Part shown: positions 44,117 through 53,127 of the stretch, piece by piece
Numbering within the stretch: position 1 is the first letter of the stretch
How the letters are laid out: each line of letters opens with the position of its first letter
Origin: Cupriavidus pinatubonensis
Lineage (GTDB): Bacteria; Pseudomonadota; Gammaproteobacteria; Burkholderiales; Burkholderiaceae
Assembly: GCF_019602855.1 (NCBI RefSeq)
Contig: NZ_CP080766.1
Location: 744,001 to 808,000 of the forward strand
Direction: 5' to 3'
Length of the DNA: 64,000 bases
Translations under genes and position numbers: made by a program
The notes under the pieces: model-generated
Seen by the model: the letters and a program-made list of their open reading frames with translations, nothing else
Databases searched by the model: none
Told to the model about the DNA's origin: nothing

Positions 44117-45208
44117 ATGAAACTTGCACGAATCGCTGCGGGCCTGCTCGCAGCCTCCCCCCTGCTGGCCTCGGCCCAATCGGTGACGCTTTATGGCGTG
44201 GTCGATACGGGTGTCGAGTATGTGAGCAACGTTGGCGCCAACGGCTACGGCCTGACCCGCGTGCCCAACAACACCGCGACCGTCCCTTCGCGCTGGGGCC
44301 TGCGCGGGACCGAGGACCTCGGTGGCGGGCTGAAGAGCATCTTCGTGCTGGAATCGGGCTTTGCGCCCGATACGGGCAGCGCCAACCAGGGCGGCCGCCT
44401 GTTCGGCCGCCAGGCGTTGGTCGGCCTGTCGAACCAGTACGGCCAGCTTTCGTTCGGCCGCCAGTACACGATGCTGTTCTGGGCCACGCTGGACAGCGAC
44501 ATCCTTGGCCCCAACGTCTACGGCTCGGGCTCGCTGGACAGTTACCTGCCTAACACGCGTGCCGATAATGCGGTCTCGTACAAGGGCACCTTCGGCGGCT
44601 TCACGGTCGGCGCCACGTACAGCTTCGGCCGCGACGCGGTCAACGCCGGCCCGAGCCCGGCCGGGACCAACTGCGCCGGCGAAAACCCGGCCGACAAGAA
44701 GGCCTGCCGCGAATGGTCGGCCATGGTCCAGTACGCGACCAACTGGTGGGGCGTGCACACCGCCTATGACTCGCAGCGCGGCGGCCCCGGCGCGTTCGCC
44801 GGCTTGACCAACAGCAACCTGACCGACGACCGTCTGTCGGTGGGCGGCTACATGATCCTGTCGCGCACCAAGCTTGGTGCCGGCTGGCTGCGCCGCGACA
44901 ACGAAGGCAGCGCGACCCGCATCAGCGATCTGTACTACGCCGGCGCGTCCTACGACATCACGCCGGCGATCAACCTGGCTGGCCAGGTGTACTACCTGAA
45001 CTACCACGGCAGCGACAACAAGGCGTGGCTGTACGCCCTGCGCGGCACGTACGCGTTCAGCAAGCGCACGTCGGTGTACGCGACCGCCGGCTTCATCGAC
45101 AACGGCGGCCAGCTCGCCGCGTCGGTCAGCGGCGGCTCGCCGGGGTCGAACCCGAAGCCCGGTGCGAACCAGTTCGGCACCATGCTGGGCATCAAGCACA
45201 TCTTCTAA
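44117..45208 (+). CDS. Gram-negative outer-membrane porin
   Basis: A 363-residue porin of the Burkholderiales OmpC/Omp32 type. The signal peptide ends at LLASAQ, followed by SVTLYGVVDTGVEYVSNVGA, the typical first strand, and RWGLRGTEDLGGGLKSIFVL and GRLFGRQALVGLSNQYGQLS. It ends in phenylalanine (GIKHIF), the outer-membrane assembly signal. It has one of the four linked promoters and precedes a Bug receptor by 178 bp, so it probably lets the pathway substrate cross the outer membrane. The ATG has GAAGGAAAC upstream. Confidence 0.94.
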   Translation: MKLARIAAGLLAASPLLASAQSVTLYGVVDTGVEYVSNVGANGYGLTRVPNNTATVPSRWGLRGTEDLGGGLKSIFVLESGFAPDTGSANQGGRLFGRQALVGLSNQYGQLSFGRQYTMLFWATLDSDILGPNVYGSGSLDSYLPNTRADNAVSYKGTFGGFTVGATYSFGRDAVNAGPSPAGTNCAGENPADKKACREWSAMVQYATNWWGVHTAYDSQRGGPGAFAGLTNSNLTDDRLSVGGYMILSRTKLGAGWLRRDNEGSATRISDLYYAGASYDITPAINLAGQVYYLNYHGSDNKAWLYALRGTYAFSKRTSVYATAGFIDNGGQLAASVSGGSPGSNPKPGANQFGTMLGIKHIF

Positions 45209-45386
45209 GAGACGTACGCAACGCGGCTGGCTGGCGCGATCCCCGGCCGCCGCGCTCCATGGCGATACATCCCCTGGCACGACACAGTCCCGCGGCACTC
45301 CGGCCCGCGGCTGCCCTGAAGCACTCAATTGCCATCGTCCGCGCGCATGTTCCGATGCGCGGGACACCAGTTTTCAGAGGTCCACC

Positions 45387-46379
45387 ATGAAGTCTGCACG
45401 TCGCAAAGTCCTTGCCACCGTCATCGCGGCAGGCGCTGCCGCCATGTTTGCCGGCGTCCCCGCGCTGGCCCAGGGCGAATATCCGAACAAGCCGATCACC
45501 ATCGTGGTCGCCTACCCCGCCGGCGGCGATGTCGACGTGCTGGCGCGCATGTTCGCCGAGAAGCTGGCGCCGCGCCTGAAGCAATCGGTCGTGGTCGAAA
45601 ACCGCACCGGCGCGGCCGGCACCATCGGCAGCGCGTACGTGTCGCGCGCCAACCCGGACGGCTACACACTGCTGCTTGCGCCCAACACCGTGGCCATCGC
45701 CCCGCTCGTGCTGAAGCCCGGTACCGGCGCCAGCTACGACGTGCAGCGCGATTTCACGCCGATCTCGCAGATCGGCACGCAATCGCTGTTCGTCGTGGTG
45801 AACAAGGGCACGGGCATCACCAAGGTCAGCGACCTGGTGGCCCGCGTCAAGGCGGGCAAGGTGGAAACCTATGCCACGCCGGGCAATGGTTCGCCGATGC
45901 ACATCATGGGCGAGCTGTTCAACAAGTCGGCCGGCGTCAAGATCAACCAGGTGCCCTACCGCGGTCTGGCACCGGCGATCGTCGACGTACTTGGCGGACA
46001 GGTGCCGGTGACTTTCGTCACGTATGGCGCCGTGTCCCAGTATGTCGGCAATGGCACCCTGGTGCCGATCGGCGTGGCCGACTCGAAGCGTTCGCCGTTC
46101 GCGCCGAATGTCCCGACGCTGGCCGAGCAGGGCTACAAAGACGTGGAGATCGGCGCCTGGCAGGCGCTGCTCGGCCCCAAGGGCATGCCGCCTGAACTGG
46201 TGCGCACGCTCAACGGCCACGTCAACGAGATCCTGAAGATGCCTGACGTGGTGTCGCGCATGGCCACCATTGCTGTCACGCCGTCCGGCGGCGAGCCGGC
46301 CGTGCTGCAGAAGCTGCTGGCAGCCGATACGGCGCGCTACACGAAGATCGTCAAGGAATTCGGCATCCAGGCCGACTGA
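45387..46379 (+). CDS. Bug/TctC-type periplasmic solute-binding protein
   Basis: A 330-residue periplasmic receptor with a signal peptide (MKSARRKVLATVIAAGAAAM, cleavage near ALA-QG) and motifs VAYPAGGDVDVLARMFAEKL, VENRTGAAGTIGSAYVSRAN and QVPYRGLAPAIVDVLGGQV. It is similar along its length to the Bug protein at 15761-16747. Both belong to units with the shared promoter type, so they may bind the same or related acids. Start at ATG 45387 after AGAGG. A strong terminator follows. Confidence 0.94.
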   Translation: MKSARRKVLATVIAAGAAAMFAGVPALAQGEYPNKPITIVVAYPAGGDVDVLARMFAEKLAPRLKQSVVVENRTGAAGTIGSAYVSRANPDGYTLLLAPNTVAIAPLVLKPGTGASYDVQRDFTPISQIGTQSLFVVVNKGTGITKVSDLVARVKAGKVETYATPGNGSPMHIMGELFNKSAGVKINQVPYRGLAPAIVDVLGGQVPVTFVTYGAVSQYVGNGTLVPIGVADSKRSPFAPNVPTLAEQGYKDVEIGAWQALLGPKGMPPELVRTLNGHVNEILKMPDVVSRMATIAVTPSGGEPAVLQKLLAADTARYTKIVKEFGIQAD

Positions 46380-46404
46380 GCGATACCGCAGCCGCAGATG
46401 GAAA

Positions 46405-46436
46405 AAGGGCCCGGTTCCGCGAGGAACCGGGCCCTT
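46405..46436. terminator. strong bidirectional terminator
   Basis: AAGGGCCCGGTTCC (46405-46418) pairs perfectly over 14 bp with GGAACCGGGCCCTT (46423-46436) around a GCGA loop. A run of A precedes and CTT follows. It lies between the convergent Bug and acyl-CoA ligase genes and can stop both. Confidence 0.8.
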
Positions 46437-46457
46437 CTTGCTGGTGCCGCCAGCCGG

Positions 46458-48038
46458 TCAGTTGACCTGCCGGCCCATGCCGTCCCAGAACGGCTCGCGC
46501 AGCTTGCGGCGCAGCAGCTTGCCGGACGGGTTGCGCGGCAAGGCATCGACGAAGTCAATGCTCTTCGGAACCTTGAACCCCGCCAGACGCTGGCGCGTCC
46601 ACGCGACGATGCTTTCGCGATCGGCAGCCTGCCCTGCCTTGAGCACGACGATGGCCTTGACCGCCTCGCCCCATTTCTCGTCGGGCACGCCGATCACGGC
46701 GACGTCGGCGACGATCGGATGGCCATAGATGGCGCTCTCGACCTCAGCCGGATAGACGTTCTCGCCGCCGCTGATGATCATGTCCTTGACGCGGTCATGG
46801 ATGTAGAGATAGCCCTCCGCATCGAGATAGCCCGCGTCACCAGTGCGCAGCCAGCCATCGGCGTCGATCGTGCGCGCGGTCTCTTCGGGTTGCTTCCAGT
46901 AGCCGGACATATTGTGCGCGGAGCGGACCACGACCTCCCCGACTTCACCGGGCGCCAGTTCGCGGCCTTCGTAGTCGACCACCTTCAGTTCCACGCCTGG
47001 CAGCGGCTTGCCTGCGGCGCGCATGCGCGGCACTTCTTCGGTCGTATGGTCCTCGGGCGGCAGCGCCACCACGGTGCCCGTGGTTTCGGTCATGCCGTAC
47101 TGCTGCACGAAGCCGCAGCCGAAGACTTCAATGCCTTCGCGCAACAGCGCCGCCGGAATAGGCGCCGCACCGTACAGCAGGTACTTCAGGCGCGAATAGT
47201 CGACCGATCGCGCGCGCGGATCGCGCAACACGATCTGCATCGCCGCCGGCACCATGAACAGCTTGCTGATGCGCTCGTACTCGATGAAGTCGAGCACCGC
47301 GCGCGGATCGAACTCTCTCGCCACCACGCCCTTGGCACCCGACAGCAGGTTGCGCAGGCCCCAGCCTGAGCCGCCGATATGCGCGACCGGCATCGCCACC
47401 AGCGAGATATCGTCCGCGGTCCAGTGCGACCAGGGAATCGATTCGCGCTCGCTGACCTCGGTGCCAATGGTCAGGTTGCGGTGGGTCAGCATGGCGCCCT
47501 TAGGTCGCCCCGTGGTACCCGAGGTGTAGAGCTGCAGCACGACATCATGCGCGTCGGGCTGGTGATCGGGCAGCGTGGCCGGATGCGCATCACGCCAGTC
47601 CGTGTAAACGGGCCAGTCCTGTGACCCGCCCGCTTCCATGGCGATGACCTGACGCACCATCGGCAGCGCGGGCAGCAAACCCTGCACCATCGCCGTTGAC
47701 TCGGGACCGACGAACAGCATCACGGCATCGCAATGGCCGATGATGAATTCCACTTCGGGACCCGCCAGTCGCCAGCTTGCCGGCGTCATGACCGCGCCCA
47801 TCTTGGCGGCGCCCAGCCACGCTTCGAAATAGTGGTCGCAGTTCTTGCCGATATAGCCGATACGATCGCCCGCGCGCACGCCGGCAGCCAGTAGCGCCTG
47901 CGCGACGCGGCTGGTATTGCGCTCGAACTTGGCGTAGCTCGTCTGCCGGCCTTCGAACGCGTAGGCCACGGCGTCGGGCCGGAGGCCTGCAAAGTGGCGC
48001 ACCGCGTGAGGCAGCGTGGCCAGGTAGCTGAAATCCAT
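46458..48038 (-). CDS. AMP-dependent acyl-CoA synthetase
   Basis: A 526-residue adenylate-forming ligase. Motifs: LQLYTSGTTGRPKGAMLTHR, the YGMTETTGTVVALPPEDHTT region, WLRTGDAGYLDAEGYLYIHD and the catalytic-lysine segment PRNPSGKLLRRKLRE. Both domains are complete, so it should activate a medium-chain or aromatic-like acid to a CoA ester. It is followed on the plus side by an SDR gene 81 bp away, transcribed ahead of it, and the pair is preceded by the third copy of the TCGTCGGA-type palindrome. It resembles the ligase at 1251-2795 in type but is not a recent duplicate. Confidence 0.92.
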   Translation of the reverse strand: MDFSYLATLPHAVRHFAGLRPDAVAYAFEGRQTSYAKFERNTSRVAQALLAAGVRAGDRIGYIGKNCDHYFEAWLGAAKMGAVMTPASWRLAGPEVEFIIGHCDAVMLFVGPESTAMVQGLLPALPMVRQVIAMEAGGSQDWPVYTDWRDAHPATLPDHQPDAHDVVLQLYTSGTTGRPKGAMLTHRNLTIGTEVSERESIPWSHWTADDISLVAMPVAHIGGSGWGLRNLLSGAKGVVAREFDPRAVLDFIEYERISKLFMVPAAMQIVLRDPRARSVDYSRLKYLLYGAAPIPAALLREGIEVFGCGFVQQYGMTETTGTVVALPPEDHTTEEVPRMRAAGKPLPGVELKVVDYEGRELAPGEVGEVVVRSAHNMSGYWKQPEETARTIDADGWLRTGDAGYLDAEGYLYIHDRVKDMIISGGENVYPAEVESAIYGHPIVADVAVIGVPDEKWGEAVKAIVVLKAGQAADRESIVAWTRQRLAGFKVPKSIDFVDALPRNPSGKLLRRKLREPFWDGMGRQVN

Positions 48039-48119
48039 CGACGTCTCCTCTTCTTATATGCAGAAACGGCCCGGCCAGGCCGGGCCGCAGCCGTCATCTG
48101 TGGATGCTTGCCGTTCCGA

Positions 48120-48905
48120 TCAGCGCGGTGCCATGCGAATGGCGCCGTCCAGTCGCACGGACTCGCCATTGAAATAGCCGTTGCGGCACATCTCGACCGC
48201 GAGCGAGGCAAACTCTTCGGGCTGGCCCAGGCGCTTCGGGAACGGCACCGAGGCGCCCAGCGCGGCCTTGACGTTCTCGGGTGCGCCTTGCAGCAGCGGC
48301 GTGTTGAAGATGCCCGGCAGGATGGTGTTGACCCGGATACCTTCCCCGGAGAGATCGCGTGCGATCGGCAGCGTCATGCCAACCACGCCCGCCTTCGATG
48401 CCGAGTACGACGCCTGGCCGATCTGGCCGTCCTGCGCCGCCACCGAGGCGGTGCTGATGATCACGCCGCGGTCGCCGCTTGCAGTGTGGTCCAGCGTCAG
48501 CATGCCGGCCGCCGAGCGCGCGATGCAGCGGAACGTGCCGATCAGGTTGATCTGGACGATGCGTTCGAACGCGTCGGTCGGGAAGAACTTGATCTGCGAC
48601 GGGTCTTCCTTCGAGCGCGACGCGGTCTTGATCGCGTTGCCGGTGCCCGCGCAGTTGACCAGGATGCGTTCCTGGCCGATGGCGGCGCGTGCCTTGGCAA
48701 AGCCGGCTTCGACTTCCGCTTCCGAGGTCACGTTGACCTGGCAAAACACGCCGCCCAGTTCGCGAGCCAGTGCTTCGCCCTTTTCGACATTGAGGTCAAA
48801 CAGCGCGACGCGCACACCGTGCGCGGCCAGCGCGCGCGCCGTCGCCGCACCCAGGCCCGAAGCGCCGCCGGTCACGATAGCCGATACCGATGCATTGAGT
48901 TCCAT
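48120..48905 (-). CDS. SDR, 3-hydroxyacyl-CoA dehydrogenase (type II) like
   Basis: A 261-residue SDR with VTGGASGLGAATARALAAHG, the FDLNVEKGEALARELGG strand that selects NAD over NADP by its Asp, NCAGTGNAIKT, Ser in IISTASVAAQDGQ and the catalytic YSASKAG. The long loop before the active site and the C-terminal LPGIFNTPLLQGAPENVKA resemble type II 3-hydroxyacyl-CoA dehydrogenases (HSD10-like). With the ligase downstream it forms a small CoA-ester module. Start at ATG 48905; the frame is open upstream but gives no family residues. Confidence 0.9.
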   Translation of the reverse strand: MELNASVSAIVTGGASGLGAATARALAAHGVRVALFDLNVEKGEALARELGGVFCQVNVTSEAEVEAGFAKARAAIGQERILVNCAGTGNAIKTASRSKEDPSQIKFFPTDAFERIVQINLIGTFRCIARSAAGMLTLDHTASGDRGVIISTASVAAQDGQIGQASYSASKAGVVGMTLPIARDLSGEGIRVNTILPGIFNTPLLQGAPENVKAALGASVPFPKRLGQPEEFASLAVEMCRNGYFNGESVRLDGAIRMAPR

Positions 48906-49036
48906 TGCCGAGTTCCTTCCGTCTGTTTTTTGCAGGCCCGCGCCGCGCGAGCGGCAGGCCCGAAGTTGGTGTCTGAAACCGGCGCAGCACGGCGCCGGAG
49001 CGGGTTCGAGATTCGTGGATCGGGCCCTGACACGCA

Positions 49037-49052
49037 TCGTCGGAAGCGACGA
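49037..49052. promoter_or_regulatory. third TCGTCGGA-type palindrome
   Basis: TCGTCGGAAGCGACGA is the same palindrome form as at 2884-2899 and 2951-2966, differing only in the central bases. It lies in the 282-bp divergent region between the SDR/ligase operon and the mechanosensitive channel gene, so it could serve either. Confidence 0.5.
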
Positions 49053-49187
49053 ATGCACCGATGCGCCACTTTTTCCGCGCTGCGGCGGAACACAGAACCA
49101 TCCGCATGCCAACTTGGGGACCGGCAAGGGGCCAATGCGCTACAGTGTCGCGCATGGACGGCCTGCCCATGACGCGGCTCCTGACCC

Positions 49188-51476
49188 ATGCGCCCCTTCA
49201 CCCCTGATGCCCGCTCGCTGCTGCTTGCTGCACTGCTGCTGCCGCTGATCCTGATACTGGTGCCCGGCCGGGCCGTGCATGCCGCGCCGGCAAACCCGCT
49301 GGCCGCCGCGATCAGGCAGGCCGATGCCCAGAATGCGCCAGCCAGTGCCCCGCTCGCCCAGTCGCTTGACCAGGTCATCGTCACGCTACAGGACGACACG
49401 CAGCGCAAAGCGCTGCTCGAACAACTGCAAGCACTGCGCAGTGGATTGAATGCCTCGGCGTCCGCACCGGTCGCGGCCGCCTCGTCGCCAGGACTGATCG
49501 GCGCCGTTGCGCAGGCACTCGATGAAGTCGATACGCATCTTCGCAAGGACCACGGCCCTTGGCACTACTGGCGCTGGCGTTCGCAGTTTGCCGCCGAGGA
49601 ATGGCGGGACGGCGCGACGCTCCAAGGCACGCGTTCCGGTCTAGTTTCCCTGCGCGAGTTCGCCGCGGTCATCGGCGGCTGGGCGCTGTGCGGCTGGCTC
49701 TTGTGGGAAATCGGCCACCGCATCCGCGTGCGCCGCCGCATACGTGCCGAGACCACCGTCGCGCTGGTGCGCAAGCCGCGCGCCGGCTTGCCCGACGTGC
49801 CGTCCTGGATGGATGTCGGCATCTATATGCTGCGGCGCATCGGGCCGTGGATAGCCGCGTTCGGGCTCACGGTACTGCTCGCGTATCGTCATTACTCGCA
49901 GTCGCCGGCCAGCATGGCCGCCGTGATGGTGGCCCATGCCATCGTGGCCGGCGCCATCGCCAGCGCGGTCTGCCAGGTTATCTTCGCGCTGTTCCGCACC
50001 GCACATCGCCGCACGGCGGTACGCCAGTTGCTGTTGCACTCGCCGTGGCTGCTGTTCTGCACCGGCGCGCTGGCCGCACTCGGCAACAGCGCGACAGATC
50101 CCCGCATTACGACCACGCTCGGCACCAATCTGAGCGCCTTGATTTCGACAGGCGCCAACGTGGCAGCCGCGATCCTGATCGGCGTGTTCGCGCTGCGCTT
50201 CCGGCGCCAGGTGGGCCAGCTTATCGCGCAGCGTCCGCTCGAATTCCGCCAGTCGCATCCGGCCATGACGGACCTGCTGCGCCTGGCCGGCCAGGCCTGG
50301 CATCTGCCCGTGCTCGCCGTGGTCGTGGCATCGGTGATCGGCACCGTGCTGGCCGCCGGCCATGCCGATGTTTTCCTGCGCCGCACGGTGGCCTCGGTGT
50401 CGCTGTTCGTTGTCGCGCTGTTGCTGACATTGATCGCAGGCCGGTCCCCGAAGGCGAAGGTGCGTGCGCCGCGCATCCGCGACCGGCGGCGTTCCGCCTA
50501 TCTGGAGCGCTTCGGCCGCTTCGCCATGGCGCTGGTGCGCGTGGTGATATGGATCTCCGTGATCGAACTGGGCACGCGCATCTGGGGGACGTCGGTGCTC
50601 CATCTGGTCGAAGCCTCGCCCGCGGGCCGGCACATTGCGGAGTCCGTGCTGAGCGTGACCGCCACAGTGCTGCTCGCGTGGCTGGTCTGGCTGCTGATCG
50701 ACACGGCCATCACGCAGGCGCTGTCGCCTGCATACGGCCGGGCCGCGCAGCCCAGCATGCGCGCCAAGACCATCCTGCCGCTGGTGCGCAATGCGTCATT
50801 CGTGGCGCTGCTGGTCATCGCGATGATGGTGGTGCTGGCCAATCTCGGGGTCAATGTCACCCCGCTGCTCGCGGGTGCCGGCGTGGTCGGCCTGGCGATC
50901 GGGTTCGGCGCTCAGAGCCTGGTCCAGGACCTGATCACGGGGCTGTTCATCGTGATCGAGGACTCCATTGCCATTGGCGACTCCATCGAACTGCCCGACC
51001 ATGCCGGCGTGGTCGAAGGCATGACCATCCGGACCGTCAAGCTGCGCGACGGCAAGGGCGCGCTGCACACGCTGCCGTACAGCCAGATCAAGGCTGTGAA
51101 GAACCTGTCCCGCGGGTATGGCTATGCGGTCTTCAACATTGGCATCGCCTACCAGAGCGACCTGGACCGCGCGCTGGAACTGATCCGGACCACCGGCGCC
51201 CAGATCGCGCACGACCACCGCTACTCCCACAAGCTGTTGTCCGGCCTGGACATCCTGGGCCTGGACCGCTTCGACCCGAGCGGCCCGGTGGTGCTGGCGC
51301 AGTTCAAGACCCGCCCGCTGATGCAGGCGGAAATCACGCGCGCGTTCAACGCCCTGCTCAAGCGGCAGTTCGACACCAACGGTATCCGCATGGCGTCGCC
51401 CAGCCTGACCATCCAGCTCGACGGCGGAACGGCCGGCGCGGCAAGCGTCGAAGCCGTCATGCCGCGTACTGAATGA
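49188..51476 (+). CDS. MscS-family mechanosensitive ion channel
   Basis: A 762-residue inner-membrane protein of the larger MscS type. After a signal-like N-terminus (LLLAALLLPLILILVPGRAV) comes a periplasmic part of about 120 residues, then roughly eight or more hydrophobic segments. The pore helix and cytoplasmic beta domain appear near residue 555: NVTPLLAGAGVVGLAIGFGA, QSLVQDLITGLFIVIEDSIA and the GDSIELPDHAGVVEGMTIRT segment. It would open on membrane tension to release solutes during osmotic downshift. The ATG at 49188 is one of several possible starts. The gene does not obviously belong to a neighbouring pathway. Confidence 0.9.
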   Translation: MRPFTPDARSLLLAALLLPLILILVPGRAVHAAPANPLAAAIRQADAQNAPASAPLAQSLDQVIVTLQDDTQRKALLEQLQALRSGLNASASAPVAAASSPGLIGAVAQALDEVDTHLRKDHGPWHYWRWRSQFAAEEWRDGATLQGTRSGLVSLREFAAVIGGWALCGWLLWEIGHRIRVRRRIRAETTVALVRKPRAGLPDVPSWMDVGIYMLRRIGPWIAAFGLTVLLAYRHYSQSPASMAAVMVAHAIVAGAIASAVCQVIFALFRTAHRRTAVRQLLLHSPWLLFCTGALAALGNSATDPRITTTLGTNLSALISTGANVAAAILIGVFALRFRRQVGQLIAQRPLEFRQSHPAMTDLLRLAGQAWHLPVLAVVVASVIGTVLAAGHADVFLRRTVASVSLFVVALLLTLIAGRSPKAKVRAPRIRDRRRSAYLERFGRFAMALVRVVIWISVIELGTRIWGTSVLHLVEASPAGRHIAESVLSVTATVLLAWLVWLLIDTAITQALSPAYGRAAQPSMRAKTILPLVRNASFVALLVIAMMVVLANLGVNVTPLLAGAGVVGLAIGFGAQSLVQDLITGLFIVIEDSIAIGDSIELPDHAGVVEGMTIRTVKLRDGKGALHTLPYSQIKAVKNLSRGYGYAVFNIGIAYQSDLDRALELIRTTGAQIAHDHRYSHKLLSGLDILGLDRFDPSGPVVLAQFKTRPLMQAEITRAFNALLKRQFDTNGIRMASPSLTIQLDGGTAGAASVEAVMPRTE

Positions 51477-51870
51477 GATTCTTAAATCACGCAGAAACGG
51501 GTACGTTGTCGCTTTTGAGAAACGCGGCTGTCACTTTGACGTCGAAATTTCTTCATGACTCGGTATAGCGCATTAACATCCGCGTTATGCAAGCGTCGAC
51601 ATATTGCCAATGCGGTCCCGCTGCGCTCGCTTGACTGAGCGCTAGCCCCCCAAGGCGGGGATAAATCGAACTGGATTGTTTGGCATGATTGCCGGCATGC
51701 AGCATGGACAATGCTTGCAGAGCATCTTGCACGCGGTACCGTCACGTTACGGTGCCGTGGCCACGGCGCGCACAAGAACGCCCGGGCACCACAGCAGCAA
51801 GGGAAACACAAAACAGCAGCCATCTTGAAATGGCGATCGGTAAAGGCGTTTGCCACCGGGGGAACTGAAT
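51477..51870. other. intergenic region upstream of the LuxR gene
   Basis: About 390 bp without a supportable gene. A short GC-rich hairpin is possible near 51640-51660 (CCCC facing GGGG), consistent with ending the channel transcript. The AT-richer part near 51660-51700 may hold the LuxR promoter, but no confident hexamers were found. Confidence 0.3.
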
Positions 51871-53052
51871 ATGGGCGAACACCCGACGACCGACGATGAT
51901 TTTCATCGTCTGGTCGACTGCATCTACGAGTCCGCAATGGACGTGGCGGCCATGCCCGCCGCTCTGGACCTGTTTTCGCGCTACACAGCCACAGGCAGCC
52001 CGCGCTACCTGATCTGGGACAAGCTGTCCGGCCATGCCCGGCTCGGCGTCACCCCGCACGGCTGTTTCACGAGCGGCGTCAGCCTGCCCGACGGCGTCAT
52101 CCCGCCATCGGATCCGGGCCAGCCGTCATACGCGGGGCCCGCACTAGCCATCGCCGGCGATGCAGAGCCCATGGCGGACAGCGTCGCGACAGCGGTTGCC
52201 GTCTCGCGCGACGGCGACGAACTCGAACAGGGCATCCGGCTGATCGACACCGCCGAGATCTGCGTACTCATGAGCGGCACCAGCACGGGACACAGCCATG
52301 TCAGCCGATCCGTACGCGAACGCCGGCTGGCCCATGTCATGCCGCACTGGGCGCGCGCCGCGCGCTTGCAGCAGCGCAACTTCGAGCTGAGCGGACTGGC
52401 TTCGCTGGGTCTGGCCGGACTCGACACGCTGGACTTCGGCGTGATGGTGCTGCAGGCGGACATGCGCGTGCGCTATGCCAACAGCTGGGCCGAGGCCCTG
52501 GTGCAGGCCGACAGCAACCTGTCGCTCGAACAAGGCCTGCTGCACGCGCGCGATCCATCGCTGCAGTCTGTGCTGCACGGACTGCTCGATGGCGCCGTGC
52601 GCGGCCGCGGTGCCGACGCGGCCTCGGGATCGTGGATGCACATCACCTCCGGCGGACAACCGGTGCCGATCATCGTCGTGCCGCTGGTGTCGCGCCAGCC
52701 CGTGGAAGGTCCCTGGCAGTTGCCGGCGGCGATGATGCTGCTAGGCAACTCGGAATCGCGGTCGGTGCTTGATGCGGCGGTGTTGACCTCATTGTTTGGG
52801 CTGTCGCGCAAGGAAAGCATTATTGCCATCCGGCTGGCTGCCGGTGAAACGCTTAACGAGATTGCTGAGCGGGAGTTCCTGTCGCCGCATACCGTGCGGG
52901 TGCATATCCGGGATACGTTGCGAAAAACCGGAACCCATCGGCAGTCGGAGTTGGTGAGGTTGTTGCACCTGTTGCCGGGGGTGAATCTAGTGCGGGCAGG
53001 AGCTATATCCGCTGCGCGGCCCAAGGGGGGGAGGCAAGGGAAAAGCAGGTGA
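51871..53052 (+). CDS. LuxR-family transcriptional regulator with PAS-like sensor region
   Basis: A 393-residue one-component regulator. The C-terminal LuxR helix-turn-helix is at about residues 305-365 (FGLSRKESIIAIRLAAGETL, EREFLSPHTVRVHIRDTLRK). The N-terminal 300 residues are a sensor with a likely PAS-type segment (LDFGVMVLQADMRVRYANSW) and no receiver aspartate or kinase motifs, so the ligand is unknown. I chose the ATG at 51871, preceded by GGGGGAAC; TTG 51850 is less likely. It converges with the LysR gene, with a hairpin between them. Confidence 0.87.
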   Translation: MGEHPTTDDDFHRLVDCIYESAMDVAAMPAALDLFSRYTATGSPRYLIWDKLSGHARLGVTPHGCFTSGVSLPDGVIPPSDPGQPSYAGPALAIAGDAEPMADSVATAVAVSRDGDELEQGIRLIDTAEICVLMSGTSTGHSHVSRSVRERRLAHVMPHWARAARLQQRNFELSGLASLGLAGLDTLDFGVMVLQADMRVRYANSWAEALVQADSNLSLEQGLLHARDPSLQSVLHGLLDGAVRGRGADAASGSWMHITSGGQPVPIIVVPLVSRQPVEGPWQLPAAMMLLGNSESRSVLDAAVLTSLFGLSRKESIIAIRLAAGETLNEIAEREFLSPHTVRVHIRDTLRKTGTHRQSELVRLLHLLPGVNLVRAGAISAARPKGGRQGKSR

Positions 53053-53057
53053 GGATT

Positions 53058-53100
53058 GTCGCTCTTGGCCGGCGCTGGTGTTTCGCGGGCCAAGAGCGAC
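53058..53100. terminator. convergent terminator
   Basis: GTCGCTCTTGGCC (53058-53070) and GGCCAAGAGCGAC (53088-53100) form a perfect 13-bp stem around a 17-base loop. It lies between the convergent LuxR and LysR genes. Confidence 0.65.
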
Positions 53101-53127
53101 ACCCCAACCCCAACCCAAAGGCCCCTT

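Noticed and set aside
51890..51908. Perfect inverted repeat GACGATGA-TTT-TCATCGTC
   Set aside because: It lies inside the LuxR coding sequence, where Asp/His codons explain it. It is not clearly an operator.
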